Below, piece by piece: positions 53,913 to 62,801 of a DNA stretch of 64,000 nucleotides. Every line of letters starts with the position of its first letter. Positions within the stretch are counted from its first letter, which is position 1. The translations under genes and the position numbers were made by a program. The notes below the pieces were generated by a model. That model had not been told where the DNA came from, did no database searches, and was given only the letters and a program-made list of their open reading frames with translations. This DNA comes from CAIUGU01 sp040080215 (GTDB lineage: Bacteria; Pseudomonadota; Gammaproteobacteria; Steroidobacterales; Steroidobacteraceae), in assembly GCA_040080215.1 (NCBI GenBank), contig JBEBIT010000012.1, positions 1 to 64,000 on the forward strand. The letters are read 5' to 3'.

Positions 53913-54539
53913 TTACGGCTTGTTTATCGGCTCGATAGCCCGCAGGCCCAAGTACTTCCGGTGCAAGTGCGCGACCTGCGTTTTGAGGTCCGAAAGGCTG
54001 CCCGCATTGGTGATGACGTCGTCCGCCTGAGCCAACCGTGCATTGCGGCTTGTCTGCGCCGCCAGCATGCGACTCGCCTGCTCCGAGCCGATCGAATCAC
54101 GAGTCTTGAGTCGCTCCATCTGGGTACTTTCCGGGACATCGACCACCAGGATGCGATCCACCAAGTGGTTCAAGCCGTTCTCAACCAGCAACGGCACGAC
54201 CAGGATCTGGTACGGCCCGGTCGAGTCGCTCGAGCGACGAATGAGTTCCGCGCGGATGGCAGGATGGAGGATGTCCTCAAGGCCCTTCCTCCGCGCCGCG
54301 TCTGCAAAGACGAGTTCTCTCAGGTGACGACGGTCGAGATGACCCGAAGCATCAAGAACCCCGGGTCCGAACAATTCAACGATGCGCGCCAGGGCGGGCT
54401 GGCCCGGCTCGACCAGTTCGCGGGAAATCAGGTCGGCGTCGATGACTGCAATTCCCAGCGACGCGAATTCGTCCGCCACGGCGGACTTCCCGCTGGCGAT
54501 CCCTCCGGTCAGCCCGATGCGCAGGATTGGTCGAGTCAC
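53913..54539 (-). CDS. coaE: Dephospho-CoA kinase
   Basis: CoaE phosphorylates dephospho-CoA in the last step of coenzyme A synthesis. The 208-residue product has the P-loop GLTGGIASGKSAVADEFASLG, DADLISRELVEPGQPA, HPAIRAELI and VVPLLVEN. It follows pilD by 45 bp in the same orientation, a common proteobacterial arrangement. Confidence 0.96.
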   Translation of the reverse strand: MTRPILRIGLTGGIASGKSAVADEFASLGIAVIDADLISRELVEPGQPALARIVELFGPGVLDASGHLDRRHLRELVFADAARRKGLEDILHPAIRAELIRRSSDSTGPYQILVVPLLVENGLNHLVDRILVVDVPESTQMERLKTRDSIGSEQASRMLAAQTSRNARLAQADDVITNAGSLSDLKTQVAHLHRKYLGLRAIEPINKP

Positions 54540-54584
54540 GTGGGCAGGTTTCGGTGGGTCATTGGCGCAAGCAAGACCATCGGA

Positions 54585-55487
54585 CTAGTGCAGCCGACTG
54601 AGATAGGCATCGACCAACTGCGGTCCCCACATCAGTGCGATCCATCCGGCTGCCGCCAGGTAAGGTCCAAAGGGAATGGGGATCTGCCTATCGCGGCCAC
54701 GCAACGTGATCATCAGAATGCCTACGACCGCACCCGTGACCGCCGAGAGCAGGATAACGAGCGGCAGCATCTTCCAACCCAACCATGCACCCAGGGCAGC
54801 CAGCAGCTTGAAGTCACCAAAGCCCATGCCTTCCTTGCCCGTAGCCAGTTTGAAGAGTTGGTAAACCAGCCAAAGGCTCAGGTATCCAGCCGCGGCGCCA
54901 ATCACGCCGTTCTCGGTGCTTACGGGCAACGGCGCAGCAGGGCTGTGAGCGAGGCTGGCAAGAAGTCCTAGCCACATCAATGGAATGGTCAGGCTGTCGG
55001 GCAGTATCTGGTGGTCGATATCGATGCACGTCATCGCCACAAGCATCCACGTGAGTACCAAGGCCCCCGCGGTAAAGGTGGTGAACCCGAACTTCCATGC
55101 GACCACTGCGGACAGCACGGCCGTGGAGAGTTCAACGGTGGGGTAGCGAGCAGAAATCGCTGCGTGGCAGCCGTGGCATCTGCCCTTGAGCAGCACATAG
55201 CTGATGACCGGAATATTCTGCAGTGCCGCGATCTCTGCGCCGCAATGCGGGCATGCTGATCGGGGAACCATCAGGTTGTACTTGGCAGGAGCAACCCCGT
55301 TTCCGTCGGTGACGGGCGCTGCGCCAGGTACTACGCCGAGGATCTCGACCGCCTGCGCCTTCCATTCGCGATCCATCATGATCGGTAATCTATGGATGAC
55401 GACGTTGAGAAAGCTGCCGATCAGCAAACTCAGCACGAATACCGTTCCGATGAAAAGGGGCGCCGAGGACGCGAAGAGTTCAATCAT
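54585..55487 (-). CDS. pilD: Prepilin peptidase / N-methyltransferase PilD
   Basis: PilD cuts the leader from type IV prepilins (and type II secretion pseudopilins) and methylates the new N-terminus. The 300-residue polytopic protein has GSFLNVVIHRLP, the zinc-binding CPHC and CHGC pairs of the methyltransferase loop, and the two catalytic aspartate motifs DIDHQILPD and GFGDFKLLA. It is separated from pilC by a terminator, so it likely has its own promoter. Confidence 0.96.
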   Translation of the reverse strand: MIELFASSAPLFIGTVFVLSLLIGSFLNVVIHRLPIMMDREWKAQAVEILGVVPGAAPVTDGNGVAPAKYNLMVPRSACPHCGAEIAALQNIPVISYVLLKGRCHGCHAAISARYPTVELSTAVLSAVVAWKFGFTTFTAGALVLTWMLVAMTCIDIDHQILPDSLTIPLMWLGLLASLAHSPAAPLPVSTENGVIGAAAGYLSLWLVYQLFKLATGKEGMGFGDFKLLAALGAWLGWKMLPLVILLSAVTGAVVGILMITLRGRDRQIPIPFGPYLAAAGWIALMWGPQLVDAYLSRLH

Positions 55488-55560
55488 GCTGTGGCTCTAT
55501 GCTGCGAGATGTTGGCGATCTCAACCATGGTCATCGAATCGTGCGGGACTCCCGACAAGA

Positions 55561-55585
55561 AAACGCCGCGTAGGACGCGGCGTTT
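55561..55585 (-). terminator. Rho-independent terminator after pilC
   Basis: AAACGCCGCGT (55561-55571) and ACGCGGCGTTT (55575-55585) form a perfect 11-bp stem with a 3-nt loop. On the minus strand the stem is followed by TTCTTG, so it terminates the pilB-pilC transcript before pilD. Confidence 0.85.
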
Positions 55586-55613
55586 CCGGTAAGGTGAGTG
55601 GCGCAACGTGCCG

Positions 55614-56831
55614 TCAGACGACAGCACCCAGCTTGAAGATCGGAAGATACATCGCGATGACCAAGCCGCCGACCAGCACGCCGAGAATCGCCATGATCAT
55701 CGGTTCAAGCAGGCTGCTCATGCTGTCCACCGCGGCATCGACGTCGGCTTCGTAGAAGTCTGCCACTTTGGACGACATGGCATCCAGCGAGCCTGATTCT
55801 TCACCGACGGCGATCATCTGCACGACCATATTCGGGAACAGCCCGGTATTCTCCATGGATCGCTGCAATCGTTGACCGGTGGAAACCTCATCGCGGATTC
55901 GCAGTGTTGCTTCTTCGTATACGATGTTGCCGGTCGCGCCGGCGACAGACTGCAATGCTTCCACCAATGGTACGCCGGCCGCAAACATGGTGGACAGAGT
56001 CCTGGCATAGCGCGCGATCGCCGCCTTGGTGACGATCGGACCGACGACGGGCGCCTTCAGGATGGCCTTGTCCAGCCACTGCCGCATTGGCCGGGACCGC
56101 TTGTAGGTATAGCCGATGAAATAGGCGGCGGCGCCAGCCACGAGCGCCATCCACAAGCCCTGGGCCTGCACAAATCGCGACATGTTCACGACAAACTGCG
56201 TGAACGCAGGGAGGTCAGCGCCGAAGCCCTTGAACAGGCTTTCGAATTGCGGAATGACGAAGATCAGCAGGATGATGGTGACGATGACCGCAACAGCCAG
56301 CACGGCGATCGGGTAGGTCAGTGCCTTCTTGATCTTCTTCTTCAGTGCTTCCGTCTTTTCCTTGTAAGTGGCGATCTTGTCGAGCAGCGTTTCGAGTGCA
56401 CCCGCCTGTTCGCCAGCTTCGACCAGGTTGACGAACAAATCGTCGAAATACAGAGGGTGCTTGGCGAGCGACTCGTGAAGCGTGGTGCCTGCCTCCACGT
56501 CCGACTTGATCGAAAGGACGAGCTTCTGCACTGAGGGCTTGTCATGGCCATTGCCGATAATGTCAAAGCACTGCACCATCGGAATGCCAGCCTGCAACAT
56601 GGTGGCCAGCTGCCGAGCGAACAGGGCAATGTCCTCAGGCGTGATCTTCTTGCCGCTCTTCATCAGCTGGGATTCTTTGCTGACTTTTTTCGCGACGACA
56701 CCTTGCTTGCGAAGGTCGGTGCGGACAGCTGCTTCGCTCGCAGCGAGCATGCGTCCCTTGATGCGCTTGCCGCGCTTGTCCATGCCTTCCCATTTGAAAG
56801 GGAACTGCTTCGACGCGATGACTTCTGCCAT
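55614..56831 (-). CDS. pilC: Type IV pilus inner membrane platform protein PilC
   Basis: PilC is the membrane platform that couples the PilB and PilT motors to pilin assembly. The 405-residue protein has two GspF-type domains (FARQLATMLQAGIPMVQCFD at about 72-91; YARTLSTMFAAGVPLVEALQ at about 277-296) and three membrane helices (IVTIILLIFVIP; LWMALVAGAAAYFIG; a C-terminal one). It starts 53 bp after pilB. Confidence 0.96.
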   Translation of the reverse strand: MAEVIASKQFPFKWEGMDKRGKRIKGRMLAASEAAVRTDLRKQGVVAKKVSKESQLMKSGKKITPEDIALFARQLATMLQAGIPMVQCFDIIGNGHDKPSVQKLVLSIKSDVEAGTTLHESLAKHPLYFDDLFVNLVEAGEQAGALETLLDKIATYKEKTEALKKKIKKALTYPIAVLAVAVIVTIILLIFVIPQFESLFKGFGADLPAFTQFVVNMSRFVQAQGLWMALVAGAAAYFIGYTYKRSRPMRQWLDKAILKAPVVGPIVTKAAIARYARTLSTMFAAGVPLVEALQSVAGATGNIVYEEATLRIRDEVSTGQRLQRSMENTGLFPNMVVQMIAVGEESGSLDAMSSKVADFYEADVDAAVDSMSSLLEPMIMAILGVLVGGLVIAMYLPIFKLGAVV

Positions 56832-56884
56832 GTCCGTTATTCTCTATGAGTATGAGAGCGGCGCGATCCGACTCGATGCAATGC

Positions 56885-58627
56885 CTATTCGACGGTGCAT
56901 TGGTTGATTTCATCCAGGCTGGTGATGCCGACGCGTGCTTTTTCCAGTCCAGCGCGGCGCAGATCCCAGACGCCTTCCTTTTCCGCCTCGTCCGCGATAT
57001 CGACGGCGTTGCCGCCCTGCAGGATGATGCGTCCGATGGCATCGGTGACTTCCATGACCTGGTAGATGCCGCATCGACCCTTGTACCCGTCGGTGCATTG
57101 GTTGCAGCCGACCGCCTTGTAAAGCGTCATGCCGGAATCGATTTCTGGCTGCGTGAAACCTTCCTTCAGCAGTGCCTCGGCAGGAAGGTCCACGCGAACC
57201 TTGCAGGCCATGCACAGCTTGCGCGCCAGGCGCTGGGCGATGATGAGAGACACGGAGGTGGCGATGGCGTAGGGCTTGACGCCCATGTCAATCAAGCGCG
57301 TCAGTGTCTTGGGTGCGTCATTGGTATGCAGGGTGGAAAGCACCAAGTGTCCGGTCTGTGCCGCTTTGATCGCGATCTCAGCCGTTTCAAGGTCACGAAT
57401 TTCGCCGACCATGATCACATCAGGGTCCTGACGCAAGAATGCGCGCAAGGCACCTGCAAAGGTGAGCCCGACTTTCGGGTTCACATTGACCTGATTGACG
57501 CCCGGCAAGTTGATTTCCGCCGGGTCCTCGGCCGTCGAGATGTTCGTGTCTTCCTTGTTCAGGATATTCAGGCCGGTGTACAGCGACACCGTCTTGCCGC
57601 TACCGGTCGGGCCCGTCACCAGGATCATGCCGTGCGGACGTGCCAGTGCATCCATGTACAGCTTCTTCTGGAAGGGCTCGTAGCCCAGCGCGTCGATGCC
57701 AAGCATTGCGCTCGAAGGATCCAGGATACGGGCAACGATCTTCTCGCCAAACAGGGTAGGGCAGGTGCTGACGCGGAAGTCGATCGCCCGATTCTTCGAA
57801 ATACGCATCTTGATGCGTCCGTCCTGCGGCACGCGGCGTTCTGCGATATCGAGCCGTGACATGACTTTGATGCGGGCCGAGATCTTCACGGCGAGTTGCA
57901 CAGGCGGACTCGCCAGTTCCTTCAGCATGCCGTCGATGCGCAGGCGGATGCGGTACATCTTCTCGTAAGGTTCGAAATGGATGTCCGACGCGCCCTTCTT
58001 GATGGCATCCAGCAGAACCTTGTTGACGAAGCGGACGATCGGCGCGTCCTCGACGTCATCACGTCCTACGTTGTCTTTATCCGCGTCGTCATCGCCGCCC
58101 GTGACGTCGAGGTTCTCGAGATCAAGGTCGTCCTCGGCGAGGCCCGGCATCTGGGTATCGACCTGCTCGATGGCGCGAGCGACGATCTGCTGCAATTTGT
58201 CGTCTTCAACGACGACGGCTTCAACCGACATGCCCGTCTGGAACTTGATCTCGTCGATCGAGTGGAGACTGGTCGGATCCGAGACCGCGACGAAAAGTCG
58301 CTTACCCCGACGGACCAGTGGCATGACGCGGTGCTTCTGCAGCAGTTTGTCGGAGACCAGTTTGACCACGTCCATGTCCGGAACGATGGATTCGAGGTCA
58401 AGCAGCGGGACGCCGAACTCCTGAGCGGCCGCGATGGCGATCTCGCGCGCATCGGCGATCCCGTTGGAAACGAGGTGCGAAACGAGGTTGGTGTTGGCTT
58501 CCTTGCTGGCTGTAATTGCCTGCAGCATCGTCTGCTCATCCACCAGCCCGTCCTGAATCAGCCGCTGCGGGAGGCCCTGGAGGGCGACCCGGGCAGTGCT
58601 GAGGGCTGGAGCGGCATTATCAATCAT
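56885..58627 (-). CDS. pilB: Type IV pilus extension ATPase PilB
   Basis: PilB powers pilus extension. From ATG 58627 the product is 580 residues: an N-terminal GspE_N-type domain (LPQRLIQDGLVDEQTMLQAI), a linker rich in aspartate, and a secretion ATPase domain with Walker A GPTGSGKTVSLYTGL, the Asp box, VGEIRDLETAEIA as Walker B and STLHTNDAPKTL as His box, plus a tetracysteine zinc site (CMAC and CNQC). The frame is open 21 codons further upstream. Confidence 0.95.
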   Translation of the reverse strand: MIDNAAPALSTARVALQGLPQRLIQDGLVDEQTMLQAITASKEANTNLVSHLVSNGIADAREIAIAAAQEFGVPLLDLESIVPDMDVVKLVSDKLLQKHRVMPLVRRGKRLFVAVSDPTSLHSIDEIKFQTGMSVEAVVVEDDKLQQIVARAIEQVDTQMPGLAEDDLDLENLDVTGGDDDADKDNVGRDDVEDAPIVRFVNKVLLDAIKKGASDIHFEPYEKMYRIRLRIDGMLKELASPPVQLAVKISARIKVMSRLDIAERRVPQDGRIKMRISKNRAIDFRVSTCPTLFGEKIVARILDPSSAMLGIDALGYEPFQKKLYMDALARPHGMILVTGPTGSGKTVSLYTGLNILNKEDTNISTAEDPAEINLPGVNQVNVNPKVGLTFAGALRAFLRQDPDVIMVGEIRDLETAEIAIKAAQTGHLVLSTLHTNDAPKTLTRLIDMGVKPYAIATSVSLIIAQRLARKLCMACKVRVDLPAEALLKEGFTQPEIDSGMTLYKAVGCNQCTDGYKGRCGIYQVMEVTDAIGRIILQGGNAVDIADEAEKEGVWDLRRAGLEKARVGITSLDEINQCTVE

Positions 58628-58671
58628 GGGCTTAGCAAGACGGCTAGGATTGGCGAATGGCGGTAGTGATA

Positions 58672-58701
58672 CCTTAAGCAGCGACAGCAATCAATTGTCA
58701 A
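58672..58701 (-). promoter_or_regulatory. Candidate pilB promoter
   Basis: On the minus strand a perfect -35 TTGACA (plus 58696-58701) is followed after 18 bp by TTAAGG, a poor -10. It lies about 45-75 bp before the pilB ATG and downstream of the pilA terminator, where a promoter is needed. Confidence 0.4.
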
Positions 58702-58792
58702 ATCCATGCTCATTGTGGCTGACTGTCCCGCCGTCGTGGCGAGAGCTGCGTCACAGGGAAGGTGGGAACCAATGAGAGCTCTGCTAGAAAAG

Positions 58793-58820
58793 AAGAAGCC
58801 CCTCCAAGGAGGGGCTTCTT
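58793..58820 (-). terminator. Rho-independent terminator after pilA
   Basis: AAGAAGCCCCTCC (58793-58805) and GGAGGGGCTTCTT (58808-58820) are perfect complements with a very short loop. On the minus strand a CTTTTC tract follows. It lies 24 bp beyond the pilA stop and should cap the abundant pilin message before pilB. Confidence 0.9.
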
Positions 58821-58844
58821 ACGGAGGACCAGAGCTAGATGATG

Positions 58845-59345
58845 TTAGCCGCGGCAGTTCGAGGGCAGGTACTTACCCTTGCTATTGGCACCGAAAGTGG
58901 TCGTGCTGGCATCCGAGGCGCCAGCGGGGGATTCTGCAGCCGTGCTGGGCGCTAAAGCGTCGCCACAAACCCAGATGACGTCGCCATTCGTGCTAACCAT
59001 TGGCTTCAGCGAGAGAATCTCACCAGCCAGATTCGCCGCGTTGGCATCAACACCGTAAGTGATGCTGATCGTGCCGTTTCCGATTGTAATGCCAGAAACG
59101 TACTTGCCACTAGGGGAGTTCGCCATACCAACTGCCGCGAGGTCAACAGGCCACACACCCTTGTCTGCGTAGCTTTCAGCAACGCCAGCCTTGACGGCAG
59201 ATGCGAGGTTCAGGCCTTCAGTCACCTGAGCGCGGATCGTGTAGTCCTGATAAGCGGGAATGGCGATGGCCGCCAGAATGCCGATGATCGCGACGACGAT
59301 CATCAATTCGATGAGGGTGAAACCCTTCTGGACCTGCTTCAGCAT
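58845..59345 (-). CDS. pilA: Type IV major pilin PilA
   Basis: PilA is the pilus subunit. The 166-residue prepilin has the short basic leader MLKQVQKG, cleaved by PilD before Phe9, then the hydrophobic spine FTLIELMIVVAIIGILAAIA with Glu5 of the mature protein present. Two cysteines near the C-terminus (WVCGDALA and PSNCRG) fit the disulfide-bonded D region. It has its own sigma-54 promoter and terminator, so is expressed as a single-gene unit. Confidence 0.97.
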   Translation of the reverse strand: MLKQVQKGFTLIELMIVVAIIGILAAIAIPAYQDYTIRAQVTEGLNLASAVKAGVAESYADKGVWPVDLAAVGMANSPSGKYVSGITIGNGTISITYGVDANAANLAGEILSLKPMVSTNGDVIWVCGDALAPSTAAESPAGASDASTTTFGANSKGKYLPSNCRG

Positions 59346-59411
59346 TTGAATCTCCTAAGACAACGTAATGGAATCGAAAACCGTGGGCGACTTCCGCCTG
59401 AGCTGGACTAA

Positions 59412-59427
59412 AGCAAGCGTCGTGCCA
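59412..59427 (-). promoter_or_regulatory. Sigma-54 promoter of pilA
   Basis: The minus strand reads TGGCACGACGCTTGCT, a full match to the -24/-12 consensus TGGCACN5TTGC(A/T), with GG and GC 10 bp apart. The transcript would start near 59400, leaving a leader of about 55 nt before the pilA ATG. rpoN and the activator gene pilR are both in this window. Confidence 0.93.
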
Positions 59428-59534
59428 CCACGATGGGCGCGCTTTAAGTCATTGATCAGATTGGAAGTGGCATGGGTGGGCCAGCAGACTTCAGTGGGTC
59501 GGGAAAACCCTTAACTGCCGCGAATTGACCGGAT

Positions 59535-59551
59535 GTGACACGAATTGTCAC
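59535..59551. promoter_or_regulatory. Candidate PilR binding palindrome
   Basis: GTGACACGAATTGTCAC is a palindrome of two 6-bp arms around 5 bp, about 135-150 bp upstream of the predicted pilA start. PilR sites in Pseudomonas contain TGTC and lie upstream of the sigma-54 promoter, so binding by PilR is inferred. Confidence 0.5.
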
Positions 59552-59656
59552 TTTCCGCCGGCAATCCGCGACGTGCGCGTTTGCCGTCAGGGGTTTCGGA
59601 AGGCGCCGCTTTGACCCACTAGGTCGGCCGCCGCTGCCTGAAACTTGAACTGGGGC

Positions 59657-61000
59657 TTACTCCAATCCCAGCTTCTTGATGCGATACCGCAGCGACCGGA
59701 AGCTCATGCCGAGCAGGGCGGCAGCTTTGGTTTTGTTGTAGCGAGTCTGTTCGAGGGCGCGAGCGATCGCGTCGCGTTCGATGTCTTCCAGTGCGTCGCC
59801 CAGGGGCTCGCCGGCAGCAACGCTTCCGGTCGAAGGCTTTTCCAGCGAGCCGGTTGCGGGTCGCAACTGCAGGTCAGTCACATCGATGTTCGTGCCGGCA
59901 CACAGCGTTGCTGCCCGCTCCAGCACGTTCTCCAGCTCGCGGACGTTGCCGGGAAAGGGGTAATCGCTCAGCGCCTTCAGCGCGGCGTTCGTCAAGGCCG
60001 GCGCCTGCTGTCCCATCTCCTTGCCCAGCTTCTGGAGGATGGAAGTGACAAGCTCCGGGACATCCTCGAGACGTTCGCGAAGTGGCGGCACGCGGATCTC
60101 GATGACGTTGACGCGATAGAAGAGGTCCTCGCGAAAACGGCCCGCGGCCACTTCCGCGGCGAGCGGCTTGTGTGTGGCGCTCAGGATTCGGGCATCGACG
60201 GGCGACTCCTTCGCTTCACCGACGGGCCTGACCGTCTTCTCCTGGATCACGCGCAGCAACTTGACCTGCATGTGCAGCGGGAGATCCGCGATCTCGTCGA
60301 GGAAGAGCGTGCCGCCTTCAGCGCTTTGTATCAGGCCGCGTTTATCGCTGACTGCGCCGGTGAAGCTGCCCTTCTTGTGCCCGAAGAGCTCGCTCTCCAT
60401 GAGTTCCGTCGGAATGGCTCCGCAGTTCACCGGAACGAACGGCCCTTCGCGACGCGCCCCCGCTGCATGAATCAGTTGCGCAACGAGCTCCTTGCCGGTG
60501 CCGGACTCGCCGAAGATATGGACAGGCGCCTGGCTGCGGGCGACCTTTTCGATCATCTCGCGCAGGTGCGACATGGCCCTCGAAGCGCCGAGCAGCCGGA
60601 TTCCCGGTCGTTCGCCGGTTGGCTCGCTGGAATCGGTGAGTTTGAGCGTCGCCGTGATCAGCTTGCGCAGCGCTGCAAGGTCGAGCGGCTTCGAAATGAA
60701 ATCGAACGCACCCAACTTGAGTGCTTTGACAGCAGACTCCACGTTGCCGTGAGCCGTGATGACTGCGATCGGCAAGTGAGGCCGGTTGGACTGCACCCAC
60801 TCAACCAGGCTCAGGCCGTCGCCGTCCGGCAGCTTCATGTCGGTGAGGCAGAGATCGAACTGCCCCGAGCGCAGCGCACTGCGGGCGCTCGTGAGGTCGG
60901 GAACCGCGACGACATCGATCTTCATCCGCTCGAGGGTGATGCCGAGCAGCTCGCGGATATCAGGTTCGTCGTCGACGACGAGCGCTCGCGGACTTGTCAT
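59657..61000 (-). CDS. pilR: Sigma-54-dependent response regulator PilR
   Basis: PilR activates pilA with RpoN when phosphorylated by PilS. The 447-residue protein has a receiver domain (ALVVDDEPDIRELL; phospho-acceptor Asp54 in DLCLTDMKLPDGDG), an AAA+ domain with Walker A GESGTGKE, the sigma-54 contact GSFTGAV, Walker B GGTLFLDEIADLP, and a Fis-type helix-turn-helix (NKTKAAALLGMSFRSLRYRI). It starts 6 bp after pilS. Confidence 0.96.
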   Translation of the reverse strand: MTSPRALVVDDEPDIRELLGITLERMKIDVVAVPDLTSARSALRSGQFDLCLTDMKLPDGDGLSLVEWVQSNRPHLPIAVITAHGNVESAVKALKLGAFDFISKPLDLAALRKLITATLKLTDSSEPTGERPGIRLLGASRAMSHLREMIEKVARSQAPVHIFGESGTGKELVAQLIHAAGARREGPFVPVNCGAIPTELMESELFGHKKGSFTGAVSDKRGLIQSAEGGTLFLDEIADLPLHMQVKLLRVIQEKTVRPVGEAKESPVDARILSATHKPLAAEVAAGRFREDLFYRVNVIEIRVPPLRERLEDVPELVTSILQKLGKEMGQQAPALTNAALKALSDYPFPGNVRELENVLERAATLCAGTNIDVTDLQLRPATGSLEKPSTGSVAAGEPLGDALEDIERDAIARALEQTRYNKTKAAALLGMSFRSLRYRIKKLGLE

Positions 61001-61006
61001 CTTTAT

Positions 61007-62632
61007 CTAGGGTTCCCAGCGCTGCGGATCTGCAAACACGATACGGAAAATACTACCACCACCCTGGCGCGGCTCGTAGAAAAGCACGGCGCGGTTGCAC
61101 TGCGCGAGTTCGCGCGCGATGAAAAGGCCGAGACCCGTTCCGCCCGGGCCTGCAGTGAAGAAAGGCTCGAAGATCTGTTCCGCATGCGCTGCGTCGACGC
61201 CTGAACCGCGATCGGCCACCTCAAGATAGGGTCGTTGGTTCGGCTGGATGCGCCCGATGCTGATATCGATGGAAACGTGTCCCTCGGCGGTCCGTCCGTA
61301 CTTGCAGGCGTTCTCGCACAGGTTCCAGAGCAGCTGGTGCAGGTGGGAGGGATCCACGCGAATCTCGAGGTCCGGCTCTGTCGGCACAAAGCGCAGTTCC
61401 GTCGGCGTGATCTGCAGTGTTTGCCGGAACTCCGCGAGAAAGTCGTTCAGCCAGCCGGCAAGTTCGATCCGCTCCTGGCGCGTCGAGTCCCGGCGGGACA
61501 GTTGCAGTACGTTCTCCACGATCGTGCTGACGCGCGTCCCGTTCGTGTGAATGATGTCGATCAGGCGTTTATCCTGCGGACTGATCGATTCCGATTCCCT
61601 GAGCAGTTGAGCTGCATGGCTCATGGCGCCGACGGGATTGCGGATCTCGTGGGCAATGCTGGCGCTCAGCCGTCCGAGCGCCGCGAGCTTCGTCTGTTGC
61701 ACGCGCTCGGCGATCAGCGTGGTGTCTTCGAGGAAGATCAAGGTCGGGCCGCGGTTCTCGGCTTCCAGCGACACGAAATGCGGGACGATCAGCGCCGTTC
61801 CCTGCGCCGAGAGCATGGAGAGCGTGCTCGACTCCCAGTCATAGGTCTTGCGACGCCAAGTGTCTAGCAAATACAGCAACTTGGGCGCTACTTCGCCCAG
61901 TAACGTGCCTGCCTTGACGGGGCTGCCCTTGAGCAGTTGCTCGGCGGAACTGTTGATGAGCCGGATCCTGTCGTTGGCGTCGACCACCATGATGCTTTCC
62001 CGCAGGTGCTGGACGATGAACTCATTGAGCTCCGCCAGATCCGCGAGATCCACGTCTTTCTGTCGGATGAGCGCTTCGCTCTCCTTCAGGCGCCTTGCGA
62101 CGGGATAGGCCCCCAGGGCCAACATGAACGCGATGGCGCCGACGATGCCGGCCGGGGCCAGGTCGCTCCAGTCTCCATGGCCGTCCAGGATCGAGAATCC
62201 CTGCTGGGTCAGCAGGCCGAGCGTGGCCAGCGCCGCAAACATCAGGGCCTGGCGGGGGGCAACAATCAGGCTGCCGGCTCCGACGGGGAGGATCAGGAGG
62301 ACGGCCAGGCCGCTGATCAGGCCGCCGCTCGAGTAGGTCAGCAGGTTGATGGCGAGCAGATCCGCGACCACATGGAGCAGCACCTGGGTCGAGGCATCCG
62401 GCCACCGACGACGCAGGCTTGAGATGCACACCACGGCGAACAGGAAGTAGGCAGTCAGCACCCCAATGAATAGTGCGGGGTGGACGTCTCCCACCGGACG
62501 GGGCACCACGAGCGCAAACAGTCCGCTCAGGACGATGGGCACCAGCAGGCGAAACAGGTTGAGCAGCGCGAGGATGCGCCACGCGAGGTCGGTCGCTGCG
62601 CTTTTCGGCGTGTCAGGTACGGAGGGAGTCAT
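61007..62632 (-). CDS. pilS: Sensor histidine kinase PilS
   Basis: PilS senses pilin in the inner membrane and phosphorylates PilR. From ATG 62632 the product is 541 residues: about six membrane helices (residues 20-175), a PAS domain (LAELNEFIVQHLRESIMVVD), the H box SASIAHEIRNPVGAMSHA, the N box NLCENACKYG and the G boxes DRGSGVD and GTGLGLFIA. A TTG at 62644 is an in-frame alternative start. It is divergent from sucC. Confidence 0.95.
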   Translation of the reverse strand: MTPSVPDTPKSAATDLAWRILALLNLFRLLVPIVLSGLFALVVPRPVGDVHPALFIGVLTAYFLFAVVCISSLRRRWPDASTQVLLHVVADLLAINLLTYSSGGLISGLAVLLILPVGAGSLIVAPRQALMFAALATLGLLTQQGFSILDGHGDWSDLAPAGIVGAIAFMLALGAYPVARRLKESEALIRQKDVDLADLAELNEFIVQHLRESIMVVDANDRIRLINSSAEQLLKGSPVKAGTLLGEVAPKLLYLLDTWRRKTYDWESSTLSMLSAQGTALIVPHFVSLEAENRGPTLIFLEDTTLIAERVQQTKLAALGRLSASIAHEIRNPVGAMSHAAQLLRESESISPQDKRLIDIIHTNGTRVSTIVENVLQLSRRDSTRQERIELAGWLNDFLAEFRQTLQITPTELRFVPTEPDLEIRVDPSHLHQLLWNLCENACKYGRTAEGHVSIDISIGRIQPNQRPYLEVADRGSGVDAAHAEQIFEPFFTAGPGGTGLGLFIARELAQCNRAVLFYEPRQGGGSIFRIVFADPQRWEP

Positions 62633-62683
62633 GATTTGCGGCAAACCCTAACACACAGATCGCGCCTATTCGCGCCGCGCTCT

Positions 62684-62711
62684 TTGCATTTTCGGCCATT
62701 TGCTACAGAAT
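62684..62711 (+). promoter_or_regulatory. Candidate sucC promoter
   Basis: TTGCAT (62684-62689) and CAGAAT (62706-62711) are 16 bp apart in the pilS-sucC divergent region, giving a leader of about 80 nt. Hexamers are moderate matches. Confidence 0.4.
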
Positions 62712-62801
62712 ACGCGCCCTTGAGCGCGCCAGGCTGCGGCGCAGCACCACAGAATAAATAGTGCCTCTCCACTCTCTACCCAGTACCGGAAAGACCCGCC
62801 G

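Larger units (their letters stand above)
59346..59656 (-). promoter_or_regulatory. 311-bp pilA control region
   Basis: The gap between pilR (stop at 59657) and pilA contains no gene. It holds the sigma-54 promoter (59412-59427), a palindrome (59535-59551) and a 7-bp direct repeat CGAATTG at 59521 and 59541, exactly 20 bp apart. The arrangement is that of an activator-dependent promoter with distal activator sites. No T-run terminator for pilR was found. Confidence 0.7.

Noticed and set aside
58375..58627. c-di-GMP-binding MshEN domain at the PilB N-terminus
   Set aside because: The N-terminal domain has the general repeat shape but lacks the clear RLGxxLVxxG motif pair; it looks like ordinary PilB of the Pseudomonas type, so ligand binding is not supported.
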